Shown here piece after piece: positions 53,161 to 61,455 of a stretch of 64,000 bases of DNA; the first letter of the stretch is position 1, and each line of letters opens with the position of its first letter. This DNA comes from Aurantiacibacter poecillastricola (GTDB taxonomy: Bacteria; Pseudomonadota; Alphaproteobacteria; Sphingomonadales; Sphingomonadaceae): contig NZ_JAVAMS010000001.1 in the NCBI RefSeq assembly GCF_030730945.1, positions 310,001 to 374,000 of the forward strand, given 5' to 3'. A model generated the notes under the pieces. It was not told the origin of the DNA and ran no database searches. It saw only the letters and a list, made by a program, of their open reading frames with translations. The position numbers were made by a program, and so were the translations under genes.

Positions 53161-53388
53161 CTAGCTGTTGATCATCAGCAGCACCGCCACCACCACGATG
53201 GCCAGCGCCTGGTACTTGATGCGGTTGAACATGGCCTTGTTCTGCCTGTCCATCAGCACCTTCTGGTTCTCCCCGCCGGTTTCCAGGTCGACCTTGGTCG
53301 TCTGCAGGAAGGCGACGATTCCGCGCACCAGCGAGATGACGACCATGACGGCAAAGAAAGCGAGCAGGATAACGAGGAATGTGTTCAT
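53161..53388 (-). CDS. HIG1-domain twin-transmembrane protein
   Basis: The 75-residue inner-membrane protein has two hydrophobic segments (about residues 3-28 and 58-73) around a polar loop with QKVLMDRQNKAMFNRIKYQ, typical of HIG1-type proteins. Alphaproteobacterial relatives are linked to respiratory supercomplex or cytochrome oxidase function, but the exact role here is not known. Its start overlaps the GluQ-RS stop by 4 bases (ATGA). Confidence 0.8.
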   Translation of the reverse strand: MNTFLVILLAFFAVMVVISLVRGIVAFLQTTKVDLETGGENQKVLMDRQNKAMFNRIKYQALAIVVVAVLLMINS

Positions 53389-54242
53389 GCATCACCATGT
53401 GGGAAGCGGGATAGGGTAATTCCACACGGCATTTCGCCCATGCGCAGCGAATCGGCAAGGGCACGGCCGTCCTTCCCCCCGGTGCGCATGTCGGCGATAC
53501 CGAAGCCCAGTTCGCCCGACCGGCGGCTTTTGGCAAGTTTCTCGCCGTCCTCGTCCAGCAGCAGCTTGTGGTGATGCCAGGTGGGAACAGGAAGGTTCAG
53601 GAGTTCCTGCAACAGGCGATGGATGTGACTGGCAAAGAACAAGTCGGTCCCGCGGGTGACGAGTGTCACCCCATCGGCGGCATCGTCCAGCGTCGCGGCA
53701 AGATGGTAGCTGGCGGGCGCATCCTTCCTCACCAGCACAACGTCGCCGAACTCGCGCGGATCGGCGGCCACCACGCCGGCGGCGGCGTCTTCCCAGAACA
53801 GATCTCCCACGCGTTCCAGCGCCCTTGTCATATCGAGCCTCAGCGCGCTGGTCCGCGTCAGGTCGACATGGCGACCCTTGCAGGTGCCTGGATAGACCAG
53901 CCCCTCGGGCCCGATGCGCGGCTCTAGCGCCTGGATCTCGGCTCGGGTGCAGGTGCAGCGATAGAGCAGGCCTTCGTCCATCAGGCGCCGCGCCGCCGCC
54001 TCGTAGCTGTCGAGCCGCGTCGACTGGGCGGGTACCTCCTCCCATTCCAGCCCCAGCCATTCCAGATCGCGGCGAAATTCGTCGGCCAGTTGGGGGCGGG
54101 AGCGCGCACCATCGATGTCCTCGATCCGCAGGAGGAAGCGGCCTCCTGCCTCCCGCGCCAGGTCATGGGCGACGATGGCAGAGTAGGCATGGCCAAGGTG
54201 CAGCGGCCCGTTCGGACTGGGGGCGAAGCGGGTCACGATCAT
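53385..54242 (-). CDS. gluQ: Glutamyl-queuosine tRNA(Asp) synthetase (GluQ-RS)
   Basis: The 285-residue enzyme attaches glutamate to queuosine at position 34 of tRNA(Asp). The class I motif appears as PSPNGPLHLGH near residues 8-18 and the KMSKS-like loop as KLAKSRR near residue 240. It lacks the C-terminal anticodon-binding domain of GluRS, which is typical of GluQ-RS. The zinc-site cysteines appear around YRCTCTRAEI and TCKGRH. The start at 54,242 fits the conserved MIVTRFAPSP beginning; an upstream extension is unsupported. It is divergent from the HNH gene. Confidence 0.93.
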   Translation of the reverse strand: MIVTRFAPSPNGPLHLGHAYSAIVAHDLAREAGGRFLLRIEDIDGARSRPQLADEFRRDLEWLGLEWEEVPAQSTRLDSYEAAARRLMDEGLLYRCTCTRAEIQALEPRIGPEGLVYPGTCKGRHVDLTRTSALRLDMTRALERVGDLFWEDAAAGVVAADPREFGDVVLVRKDAPASYHLAATLDDAADGVTLVTRGTDLFFASHIHRLLQELLNLPVPTWHHHKLLLDEDGEKLAKSRRSGELGFGIADMRTGGKDGRALADSLRMGEMPCGITLSRFPHGDA

Positions 54243-54387
54243 GTGCGGCGCAGGCCCCTGTCGGCGGTGTCTCGGGTGCAGTCTGGCATCGCGACTCGTG
54301 AAAGTTCCTGTGGATTCGCAGCTTGTAACGGGGTTGACGCTTTTGGCAGTAAATGGTCCTGTCAGCGTATCAGGGAGGACACAAGCT

Positions 54388-54996
54388 GTGTTCAAGGCCG
54401 AACTGATCGAACGGGCCGCGAAGTTCAGAAGCGCGGCGGACGACCCGACGAGGCAGCTGGACAGCTGCCCCGCGCTGGTGCTCAATGCGGATTACACCCC
54501 GCTCTCCTACTATCCGCTCAGCCTGTGGCCGTGGCAGACGGCGATCAAGGCCGTCTTCCTCGAACGCGTCGACATCGTGGCAAGCTACGACCGGGCGGTG
54601 CACTCGCAATCGCTGGACATGAAGGTGCCGAGCGTCATCGCGCTGCGGCAATATGTAAAGACGAGCGAATTTCCCGCGTTCACGCGCTTCAACCTCTTCC
54701 TGCGTGACCGCTTTGCGTGCCAGTATTGCGGCAGCCAGCAGCACCTCACCTACGACCACGTGATCCCGCGCCGGCAGGGCGGCAAGACCACGTGGGAGAA
54801 CATCGCCACCGCCTGCGCGCCGTGCAACATGAAGAAGGGCGGGCGCACGCCGAAGGAGGCGGGGATGCAACTCTACGTGAAACCCTCGCGCCCCACGAGC
54901 TGGCAACTGCAACAGCACGGCAAGAGCTTCCCGCCCAACTACCTGCACGAGACGTGGCGGGACTGGCTCTACTGGGACATCGAGCTGGAGGAGTAG
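54388..54996 (+). CDS. HNH endonuclease family protein
   Basis: The 202-residue protein starts at GTG with GGGAGG nine bases upstream. A zinc-bound HNH nuclease core lies at about residues 110-155: FACQYCGS, LTYDHVIPRRQGGKTTWENIATAC and APCNMKKGGRTPKEAG, with both cysteine pairs and the histidine present. The N-terminal segment (PALVLNADYTPLSYYPLSLWPW) is shared with a widespread bacterial HNH group whose biological role is undefined. No restriction or phage genes are near, so it is probably a resident chromosomal gene. A T-tailed hairpin follows. Confidence 0.88.
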   Translation: MFKAELIERAAKFRSAADDPTRQLDSCPALVLNADYTPLSYYPLSLWPWQTAIKAVFLERVDIVASYDRAVHSQSLDMKVPSVIALRQYVKTSEFPAFTRFNLFLRDRFACQYCGSQQHLTYDHVIPRRQGGKTTWENIATACAPCNMKKGGRTPKEAGMQLYVKPSRPTSWQLQQHGKSFPPNYLHETWRDWLYWDIELEE

Positions 54997-55009
54997 GCGG
55001 CGAACGTGG

Positions 55010-55029
55010 AACACCGACGGGGGTGTTTT
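55010..55029 (+). terminator. Terminator after the HNH gene
   Basis: AACACC and GGTGTT form a 6-bp stem around 6 bases, followed by further Ts. It lies 13 bases after the HNH stop. Confidence 0.6.
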
Positions 55030-55254
55030 GCGTAATTGGATTTGGCCGGTTTTTCTTTTCGTGTCAGGGTTTTGCGAGAAATGGCGCTGTAGGTTTTGTA
55101 ACCTTTCGTTCTTGCGCGGGGATGCGGGTTTGGCGGACATGGTGAGCGGTTTGGCTACAGACCATCCTGGTAGGAAAGTTCGCCGTTGAAATAGACGCGA
55201 GCATGTCCGCTAACGACCCGTTGCTGCCGTTCTGCTTGGCGCTATGATCTGGTG

Positions 55255-55740
55255 ATGGCAGTCTGGCAGTTCGTCATCGATCTCGTTCCTGCGTCTTCGG
55301 CACTGGTCGCCGGAGTTAGTGCTGCGCGCATGAGCCGCGAGCAACTCGACGAAATCTATCTGGATTTCTCAAGTGCAGATACCGAGGCTCTGTTTGCCCG
55401 GCTCGACACGCTTCTCCTCGAAAAGAAGTCTTGGTCTTCCAGCCTACGTATTTGGGGCGACGAGGAAACGGACGACATTCAGGTTTGGTTCGACGGGCCA
55501 AACATTGAGAGCATTCAGTTCCGCCTGAACGTGGCAGACCTTTCCTTACCCTTAGTCGGCGGCATATGCGACCTTGCGTGCCATTTCGACTGCATCCTTG
55601 CCACGCGGGAGGGGGCGATAGTTCAGCCGAACCGAGAAGCTGTCATGCGGACGATCATGCAATCGCGGGCAATGCGTTATGTCCGAGACCCTCAACGCTT
55701 TTTGGAAGAGGCAATCCGTTTGGATCGAGAGGGCGCGTGA
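55255..55740 (+). CDS. Hypothetical protein in an AT-richer patch
   Basis: The 161-residue protein (start ATG 55,255, directly after an in-frame GTG) has no signal peptide or membrane helix. Motifs such as LRIWGDEETDDIQVWFDGPNI and VRDPQRFLEEAIRLD suggest a small soluble alpha/beta protein. No family was recognised. The gene and the 258 bases before it use more A/T and rarer codons than the neighbours, which hints at later acquisition. It could be an orphan immunity-type or defence-associated protein, but nothing in the sequence proves this. Confidence 0.6.
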   Translation: MAVWQFVIDLVPASSALVAGVSAARMSREQLDEIYLDFSSADTEALFARLDTLLLEKKSWSSSLRIWGDEETDDIQVWFDGPNIESIQFRLNVADLSLPLVGGICDLACHFDCILATREGAIVQPNREAVMRTIMQSRAMRYVRDPQRFLEEAIRLDREGA

Positions 55741-55768
55741 CGGCAACTAACCACCCTTTAGCCGCCGT

Positions 55769-56995
55769 TCAAGTCACCGCCGCACGCTCCGCATATTCCG
55801 CCTTCCGCCATTCCCCGCTGTCGAGGATATCGCGCAACTCGCTCACCGCGCGCCAGCAATCGGCGAAGCGGACATAGGCTGGTGCGAAACCGAGGCGCAG
55901 GATGTCGGGGGCGCGGAAGTCGCCGATTACCTGCCGCGCGATCAGGGCCTGGCACAGTTCGTAGGCGTGTTCGTGCCGGAAGGAGAGCTGGCTGCCGCGC
56001 CTCTCAGGTCTGTCGGGTGAGATGCAGGGCAGTTCGGGCACTGTTTCGGCCATCGCCGCCCGCGTGAATTCGGAAAGCTGGCGCGACTTGGCGACCAGCG
56101 CCTCGATGCCGATGCCCGCCATCAGGTCCACGCCCACCTCCAGCGCGCTCATCGAGAGGATGGGCGGGGTTCCGCACATGAGTTGCCCGGCACCGGGCGC
56201 GGGTTCGTAATCGTCGGAGAATTCGAAGGGCTTCGCATGCCCCATCCAGCCGCTGAGGGGCTGCTCCAGCCGCGCGTGATGCCGCTCGGCGACATAGGCG
56301 AAGCCGGGCGCGCCGGGGCCGCCGTTCAGATACTTGTAGCCGCAGCCGACGGCGAAATCCGCGCCCGCCCCCTCGAGGTCCACCGGCACCGCGCCGACGC
56401 TGTGCGAGAGGTCCCACAAGACCAGCGCGCCCGCATCGTGCGCTGCCTTGGTCAGCCGGGCCATGTCGAACATCTCGCCCGACTTGTAATGCACGTGGGT
56501 GAGCAGCAGCAGCGCCACGTCCTCGTCCAGCGCGCTCTCCATTTCGCCGCGCTCCGCCAGCCGCCGCTCGGCGAGGCCCTGCCCTTCGAGGCCCTCGATC
56601 ATGTAGAGGTCGGTGGGGAAATTGCCGGGCTCGCTCAGCACCACCTTGCGGCCCTTCTGCATGGCGAGGGCCGCGCTGACCAATTTGAACAGGTTCACCG
56701 AGACGCTGTCCGCCACCACCACTTCATGCGGCCGCGCGCCCACCAGCGGCGCGATCTTCGCGCCGATGCGCTGGGGCAGGTCGATCCAGCCCGCCGTGTT
56801 CCAGCTCGAAATGAGGTCTGCGCCCCATTCGCTTTGCACCACCTCCTCGATCCTCGCCGGAGTGGCTTTCGGCAGCGCGCCCAGCGAGTTGCCGTCGAGA
56901 TAGGCCACCGCGTCGTCCAGCAGGAAATCCGCGCGATGCTTCACCAGTGGGTCGTCCGCGTCGAGGCGGGTGGCTTCGGTTTGCCAGTCGGTCAA
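55769..56995 (-). CDS. kynU: Kynureninase
   Basis: The 408-residue PLP enzyme cleaves kynurenine to anthranilate and alanine. Landmarks are YLDGNSLGALP, SWNTAGWIDLPQRIG, LWDLSHSVGAVPVDLEGAGADFAVGCGYKYLNGGPGAPGF with the PLP lysine in CGYKYLN, and QLSFRHEHAYEL. The TTG start overlaps the stop of the dioxygenase gene as TTGA, so the two are translated together. Kynurenine formamidase, the enzyme between them, is not in this window. Confidence 0.94.
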   Translation of the reverse strand: MTDWQTEATRLDADDPLVKHRADFLLDDAVAYLDGNSLGALPKATPARIEEVVQSEWGADLISSWNTAGWIDLPQRIGAKIAPLVGARPHEVVVADSVSVNLFKLVSAALAMQKGRKVVLSEPGNFPTDLYMIEGLEGQGLAERRLAERGEMESALDEDVALLLLTHVHYKSGEMFDMARLTKAAHDAGALVLWDLSHSVGAVPVDLEGAGADFAVGCGYKYLNGGPGAPGFAYVAERHHARLEQPLSGWMGHAKPFEFSDDYEPAPGAGQLMCGTPPILSMSALEVGVDLMAGIGIEALVAKSRQLSEFTRAAMAETVPELPCISPDRPERRGSQLSFRHEHAYELCQALIARQVIGDFRAPDILRLGFAPAYVRFADCWRAVSELRDILDSGEWRKAEYAERAAVT

Positions 56996-57786
56996 AGCTC
57001 GGTCCTCACCGCCAGCAGTTCGGGAAAGAAGCCCAGTTTCAGTACGCTTTCAAGGTACGGCACACCTGCCGTGCCGCCGGTGCCGCGCTTGAAGCCGATG
57101 ATGCGCTCCACTGTCTTGAGGTGACCGAAGCGCCAGCGCTGGAAATGGTATTCGAGGTCGACCAGTTTCTCCGCCAGTTCGTAAAGATCCCAGTGCGCCT
57201 GCGGATCGCGGTACACCTGCGCCCACGCCTCGGTCACGGGTTCGAGCGGTTCGTGCGGCGCCTCCAGGTCGCGCTCGAACACCGCATCGGGGATCGCGAA
57301 ACCGCGGCGCTGCAACAGGCGCAGGACTTCACCGTAGAGCGACGGGCGCGCGAGTTCCGCCTCAAGCTTTGCCGCCACTTCGGGCGTCGCCTCGTGCATC
57401 GTGACCATGTCGGGATTGCGGCCGCCGAGGATGAATTCCATCAGCCGGTACTGCGCTGACTGGAAGCCGCTCGACCCGCCAAGATGCGGACGCAGCAGCG
57501 AGTAATCGTGCGGCGTCATGGTGGAGAGCACGTCCCAGCTGGCGATCAGCTGGCGCTGCGCCTGCGCCACGCGGGCGAGCATCTTGAACGCTGGGCCAAG
57601 ATCGTCAGCGATCACCAAAGCGCGTGCGGCTTCCAGCTCATGCAGGCACAGTTTCAGCCACAATTCGCTCGCCTGGTGGACGATGATGAAGAGGAACTCG
57701 TCATGCGCCTCGGACGCGGGATGCTGCGCCGAGAGAATGCGCTCGAGATCGAGATAGGAGGAATAGGTAACGTCGCTCTTGGCCAT
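56992..57786 (-). CDS. kynA: Tryptophan 2,3-dioxygenase
   Basis: The 264-residue cytoplasmic haem enzyme opens the indole ring of tryptophan to N-formylkynurenine. Family motifs are YLDLERIL, DEFLFIIVHQASELWLKL with the substrate-site histidine, LGGSSGFQSAQYR, and the haem-ligand histidine in RWRFGHLKTVERIIGFKRGTGGTAG. It forms an operon with kynureninase. Its co-occurrence with tryptophan-halogenase-like genes 25 kb away is probably coincidental. Confidence 0.95.
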   Translation of the reverse strand: MAKSDVTYSSYLDLERILSAQHPASEAHDEFLFIIVHQASELWLKLCLHELEAARALVIADDLGPAFKMLARVAQAQRQLIASWDVLSTMTPHDYSLLRPHLGGSSGFQSAQYRLMEFILGGRNPDMVTMHEATPEVAAKLEAELARPSLYGEVLRLLQRRGFAIPDAVFERDLEAPHEPLEPVTEAWAQVYRDPQAHWDLYELAEKLVDLEYHFQRWRFGHLKTVERIIGFKRGTGGTAGVPYLESVLKLGFFPELLAVRTEL

Positions 57787-57823
57787 GCCGCATGCCTTTG
57801 GGGCAATTCGCCCGCCAATGAAA

Positions 57824-58294
57824 CTACTGCTCGATCAGCCGCGATTCGGGATGGTGCTTGTCGAGATGCTTCTTCACGATCTTCAGGTTGCGGGTGTTGG
57901 AGCGGAACATGAAGTCGAACAGGTCGCCTGCCACGGGGATCGCACCCACAGCGCTGTCGAACGCGACATTGCCGGCCATGCGCATCAGCTTCCACTTGGG
58001 CATACCCAGATTGCGCGCTTCCCACACGATATAGGCGCCAAGGCCCATGGCGATGAAGTCGCCCACCACCGGCACGAGGCCGACAATTGCGTCGAGTCCG
58101 ACCGGGCGATTGATGCCGGGCACGGTGAAACTGCGTTCCAGCAGCATTTCCATCGCCTCGATCCGGCGGCGGATGGCGACGGGATCGTTGCCGATAGGCA
58201 GGTCGTCGGTGAAGGACATGCGGCGGGGACGCGCGGTCTCCTCGGCGCTTTCGCTTTCGATGATGGTCAGCTTGGATTCCGGCGTGTCGGCCAT
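57824..58294 (-). CDS. DUF4112 family protein
   Basis: The 156-residue protein has a polar N terminus of about 60 residues and then the DUF4112 pattern: GLDAIVGLVPVVGDFIAMGLGAYIVWEA, MAGNVAFDSAVGAIPVAGDLFDFMF and a basic tail. Two moderately hydrophobic segments suggest membrane association. The function of the family is unknown. GGAGAG precedes the ATG. Confidence 0.8.
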   Translation of the reverse strand: MADTPESKLTIIESESAEETARPRRMSFTDDLPIGNDPVAIRRRIEAMEMLLERSFTVPGINRPVGLDAIVGLVPVVGDFIAMGLGAYIVWEARNLGMPKWKLMRMAGNVAFDSAVGAIPVAGDLFDFMFRSNTRNLKIVKKHLDKHHPESRLIEQ

Positions 58295-58315
58295 ATGGGA
58301 CGCTCTCCTTCGGTT

Positions 58316-59797
58316 CTAGTTGGGGATGAGCGCCATGTCCGGCAAGGGATGGAAGGCGTAGGGGTTGGGCAGGTATCCGTCCACGCTGCCCCGCACCAGC
58401 GACCAGCGCAGCGGCGCGCCGAAGGGGATATAGACGTTCGACAGCGTCAGGTTCGCTTCCGCCTCGGCGAGCATGCGCGCCCTCGTGGCAAGGTTGGTTT
58501 CGGCCAGGGCCTCGTCGACGAGGAAATCGACATCCTCCTCGCATAGCCCACGCCGCAGCGAGCAATCGAACTGGTTGAGGAACCAGCGCGCCGCCGGATA
58601 GCGCGCTACCCGGTCGATAAGAAGCAAGTTGGCATCTTCGGCGTCCTGCGCCCGCTCGAGCTCGATCCCGATTTCGGCGAACTGCGCGGCAAGGTCGCGG
58701 TAGAAGAGCGTCCAGCCGGGCGCATCGGGCAGCGCGACGCTGAGCCGCACGGGCTGCGAGATATCGCCTTCATCGAATTGTTCGCGCCAGTCAGAGATGC
58801 GCGTTGCGGCCTCGGCCCGGCGCTCCTCGATGGGTACGTCGGCCCAGCGCTCCAGGACATAGCCCGGGTCCCCCGGAAGGCCGGGAGACACCGGCCGCGT
58901 CGTGGCGACCCAGCCGCTGATATTGTAGCGGGCCATCAAAGCGGAGCGGTCGATCGCCATAGCCAGCCCCTCGCGCACGCCGCTGTTGGAGAGCAGGCCC
59001 TCGTCAGTCATGACCTGCAGGCCGAACAGGCCGAACAGCGTATCGAGCCGCAGGGTGCCGGAGGACAGGGGGCCGGTTTCCACGATCGTATAGGTTCCCA
59101 GCGTTCCGCCAATCACGACATCCGCATCGCCCGTTTCGAACAGGGCGATCGCGTTCGGGGCGGAGGTGACGTGCAGGCGGATTTCGCGCACGCCCTCCTC
59201 CCAGTCCTCGTCCTCGGGAAGTCCGCGCTCCAGCGGCGGGCGGAAAGTGAGGGTCAGGCTGCCTTCCTCCTCGCTCAGCATCATCGGGCCGGTCTGTCCG
59301 CCGGGCTGGCGCAGGGCGAGCTCGGGTTGGGCGAGGAGTTGCAGCAGGTAGGGCTCCGGCGTCGAAAGGCGCAGCTCGATAACGCGCCCCGCCATCGCGC
59401 GCACCTCTTCGATGGGTTCGAGATCGAGACCGAGCGAGGTGCCCTCGAGACCCTCGATGGCGTCCACCAGCGCATCACGCGCGCTGGCGGCGGTCATCTC
59501 GCTGCCATCGGGCCAAGTGCCGTCTCGCAGCCGGAAAATGAAGCTGCGCCCGTCATCGGTGACGATCCACCTCTCGGCCAGTGCCGGGACGACCTCGCCC
59601 TGCGGATCGAGCGCGACCAGGCCCGACTGCGTGGCGGCACGGAGGTGCTGGGCAGGACTGGAAAGACGCTGGCTGGAGGTAAGGATGCTCTCGGGCGTAC
59701 CGATCAGCGCGACATCGAGTGCGCCGTCATCGCTCGATCCGCAAGCCGACAGCGCCGCGCAGGCGGAAAGGAGAGCGAGGAGGCGGCGTGGTATCAT
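58316..59797 (-). CDS. Peptide-ABC-type substrate-binding lipoprotein
   Basis: The 493-residue protein has a lipobox (SACAALSACG) near residue 20 and the family-5 solute-binding fold: SPAQHLRAATQSGLVALDPQGEVVPALAERW, FIFRLRDGTWPDG and VREGLAMAIDRSALM. Such proteins bind oligopeptides or related solutes for an ABC importer, but no permease or ATPase gene is next to it. It is therefore an orphan binding protein of unknown ligand. The DUF4112 gene follows 21 bases downstream. Confidence 0.82.
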   Translation of the reverse strand: MIPRRLLALLSACAALSACGSSDDGALDVALIGTPESILTSSQRLSSPAQHLRAATQSGLVALDPQGEVVPALAERWIVTDDGRSFIFRLRDGTWPDGSEMTAASARDALVDAIEGLEGTSLGLDLEPIEEVRAMAGRVIELRLSTPEPYLLQLLAQPELALRQPGGQTGPMMLSEEEGSLTLTFRPPLERGLPEDEDWEEGVREIRLHVTSAPNAIALFETGDADVVIGGTLGTYTIVETGPLSSGTLRLDTLFGLFGLQVMTDEGLLSNSGVREGLAMAIDRSALMARYNISGWVATTRPVSPGLPGDPGYVLERWADVPIEERRAEAATRISDWREQFDEGDISQPVRLSVALPDAPGWTLFYRDLAAQFAEIGIELERAQDAEDANLLLIDRVARYPAARWFLNQFDCSLRRGLCEEDVDFLVDEALAETNLATRARMLAEAEANLTLSNVYIPFGAPLRWSLVRGSVDGYLPNPYAFHPLPDMALIPN

Positions 59798-59851
59798 GCA
59801 GGTGAACGAATAGGCTCGCCCGCCAGCCGCTTCAACAGTGCAGTAGGCGCT

Positions 59852-60211
59852 CTACAGCTTGAGCATCCGGCGCCCTTCGGAGGCCGGGACGGAGTCTGCC
59901 GGCGGGCGGGGAATCGTACTTGCCACAGGCACATGGGCCCGCGCCTGCTTCGGGTCGATATCGTTGACGAAGGCGATGCCGAAACGGTTGTCCTGCCGCC
60001 ACGCGACCGTCCCCTCGACCCAGCCGATATTCCGCAGCTCCACTTCCACGAGGGCGCCTCGCATGACGCCGACCTCGCCTTCGGCCATCATGCCGCCGGC
60101 GGAAAGGTTGCGCACTTTCACTCGGTACATCTGGTCCTGCCCGTCCACACGCAACTGCGCGAGAAGGAACAGGCTGTCGCGATCGACCTGGCGGGTATCG
60201 ACATTGCTCAT
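59852..60211 (-). CDS. PilZ-domain protein
   Basis: The 119-residue protein is mostly one PilZ domain, with VRNLSAGGMMAEGEV for the family's D/NxSxxG signature and a WRQDNRFGIAFVNDID C-terminal strand pair. The usual RxxxR cyclic-di-GMP motif is not clear at the N terminus (QVDRDSLFLLAQLRV), so binding of cyclic-di-GMP is uncertain. It stands alone. Confidence 0.75.
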   Translation of the reverse strand: MSNVDTRQVDRDSLFLLAQLRVDGQDQMYRVKVRNLSAGGMMAEGEVGVMRGALVEVELRNIGWVEGTVAWRQDNRFGIAFVNDIDPKQARAHVPVASTIPRPPADSVPASEGRRMLKL

Positions 60212-60351
60212 CGGCTCGAACTCTTGGTCTCTTGCTACCGGTACTGCATTATCGCGGGTCTCCGCGGCCCCGCGCCAGCGGGCGCGAAGGAGGGCGGAGC
60301 ATTTACTCGGGTTCCTCTGCGCTGCAATGCCTAACGAGAAGTTAATGCGAA

Positions 60352-60367
60352 CCCCTCTTGCAAGGGG
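60352..60367 (-). terminator. Short hairpin after the dksA-like gene
   Basis: On the minus strand CCCCT and AGGGG form a 5-bp stem 16 bases beyond the dksA-like stop, without a T-run. Weak support. Confidence 0.35.
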
Positions 60368-60382
60368 GTGTCCCGATACGGG

Positions 60383-60841
60383 TCAGTCGTCGCGGGAGAT
60401 CTTTTCGCGGCGTTCGTGGGCCTGCTGGGCCTCCACCGTCATCGTCGCGATGGGCCGGGCGATGAGGCGGTTGATGCCGATCGGGTCGCCCGACTTGTCG
60501 CACCAGCCATATTCGCCCTCGTCGATCCGCCGCAGCGCCGCGTCGATCTTGGAGATCAGCTTGCGCTGCCGGTCCCGCGTGCGAAGTTCGATGCCCCAGT
60601 CGGTCTCGCTCGACGCGCGATCGTTGAGGTCGGGCTCCCGGATCGGGCCGTCCTGCAGGTTCTGCAAGGTGCCTTCCGAGGCCTGCACGATACTGCGCTT
60701 CCATTCGAGCAGCAGAACGCGGAAATAGTTGAGTTGCTTTTCCGACATGTATTCTTCTTCTTCGCTAGGCGAGTAGTCGGCGGGCAGGGCGCGCTTTGCC
60801 TTGGCGAGAATGTCGATGTCGTCATGGGTGGCGGTGGCCAT
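60383..60841 (-). CDS. DksA-like RNA polymerase-binding transcription factor
   Basis: The 152-residue protein has the DksA coiled-coil part (FRVLLLEWKRSIVQASEGTLQNLQDG, DPNDRAS-like LNDRASSETDWGIELRTRDRQRKLISKID) and the globular end (LRRIDEGEYGWCDKSGDPIGINRLIARPIATMTVEAQQAHERREK). Only one cysteine of the usual four-cysteine zinc site remains, as in several alphaproteobacterial DksA proteins. It should modulate promoters with ppGpp. Confidence 0.88.
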   Translation of the reverse strand: MATATHDDIDILAKAKRALPADYSPSEEEEYMSEKQLNYFRVLLLEWKRSIVQASEGTLQNLQDGPIREPDLNDRASSETDWGIELRTRDRQRKLISKIDAALRRIDEGEYGWCDKSGDPIGINRLIARPIATMTVEAQQAHERREKISRDD

Positions 60842-61113
60842 TCAGTCACTCCGATATCCGATCCCGCGCGGCTTCCCCTGCACAAGCGGCGACCGTCCTT
60901 TATCCAGGATCTGTTATCGCCGACTGCTGAAGCCGCGCTCGGCGCGCCTATACGGTGCCCACCCTAGCGGCACAAGCGGCAATCTGGGCCAGTGCCCGAA
61001 AGGGAAGCGGGAGAAATTCCCTTTGTCGTTAACCAATTCTTGAGCACGTTGATCAAAACACAGTCCTGCCCGGATGAAGAAGGGGACCGGGTGAAACAGG
61101 GGACTAGAGCAAC

Positions 61114-61443
61114 ATGGAACTCGCCAGGATCGAGACATTCGCGAAACTGCAGCCGGCCGACCTTTCCAGCATGGACATGCTGGTTGCCAACTGCCTCGCC
61201 GCCGCCGCCGATGGGGACATCGACGCCTATTACGATCTGGGCGTCGCCTATTCTACCGGCAGTCACGGGCTGAATTGCGACCTTGTCGAAGCGCACAAAT
61301 GGTTCAACCTTGCCGCGGCCAACGGCCACGAAGAGGCGAGCTGGTGCCGGGCCGACGTGTCGGACGAGATGACCGCTCGCGAAATCGCCGAGGCCCAGCG
61401 CCGCGCGCGCGAATGGCTGCGCCTCGCGGCCGAAGCAGCGTAA
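61114..61443 (+). CDS. Small Sel1-repeat protein
   Basis: The 109-residue protein has one clear Sel1-like repeat (AYYDLGVAYSTG, CDLVEAHKWFNLAAANGHEEA) and a helical C terminus. There is no signal peptide. Such short forms are common, uncharacterised proteins in sphingomonads. It is preceded by a 272-base region without a recognised feature and ends 12 bases from a convergent gene. Confidence 0.75.
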   Translation: MELARIETFAKLQPADLSSMDMLVANCLAAAADGDIDAYYDLGVAYSTGSHGLNCDLVEAHKWFNLAAANGHEEASWCRADVSDEMTAREIAEAQRRAREWLRLAAEAA

Positions 61444-61455
61444 GGAACACCGGCG

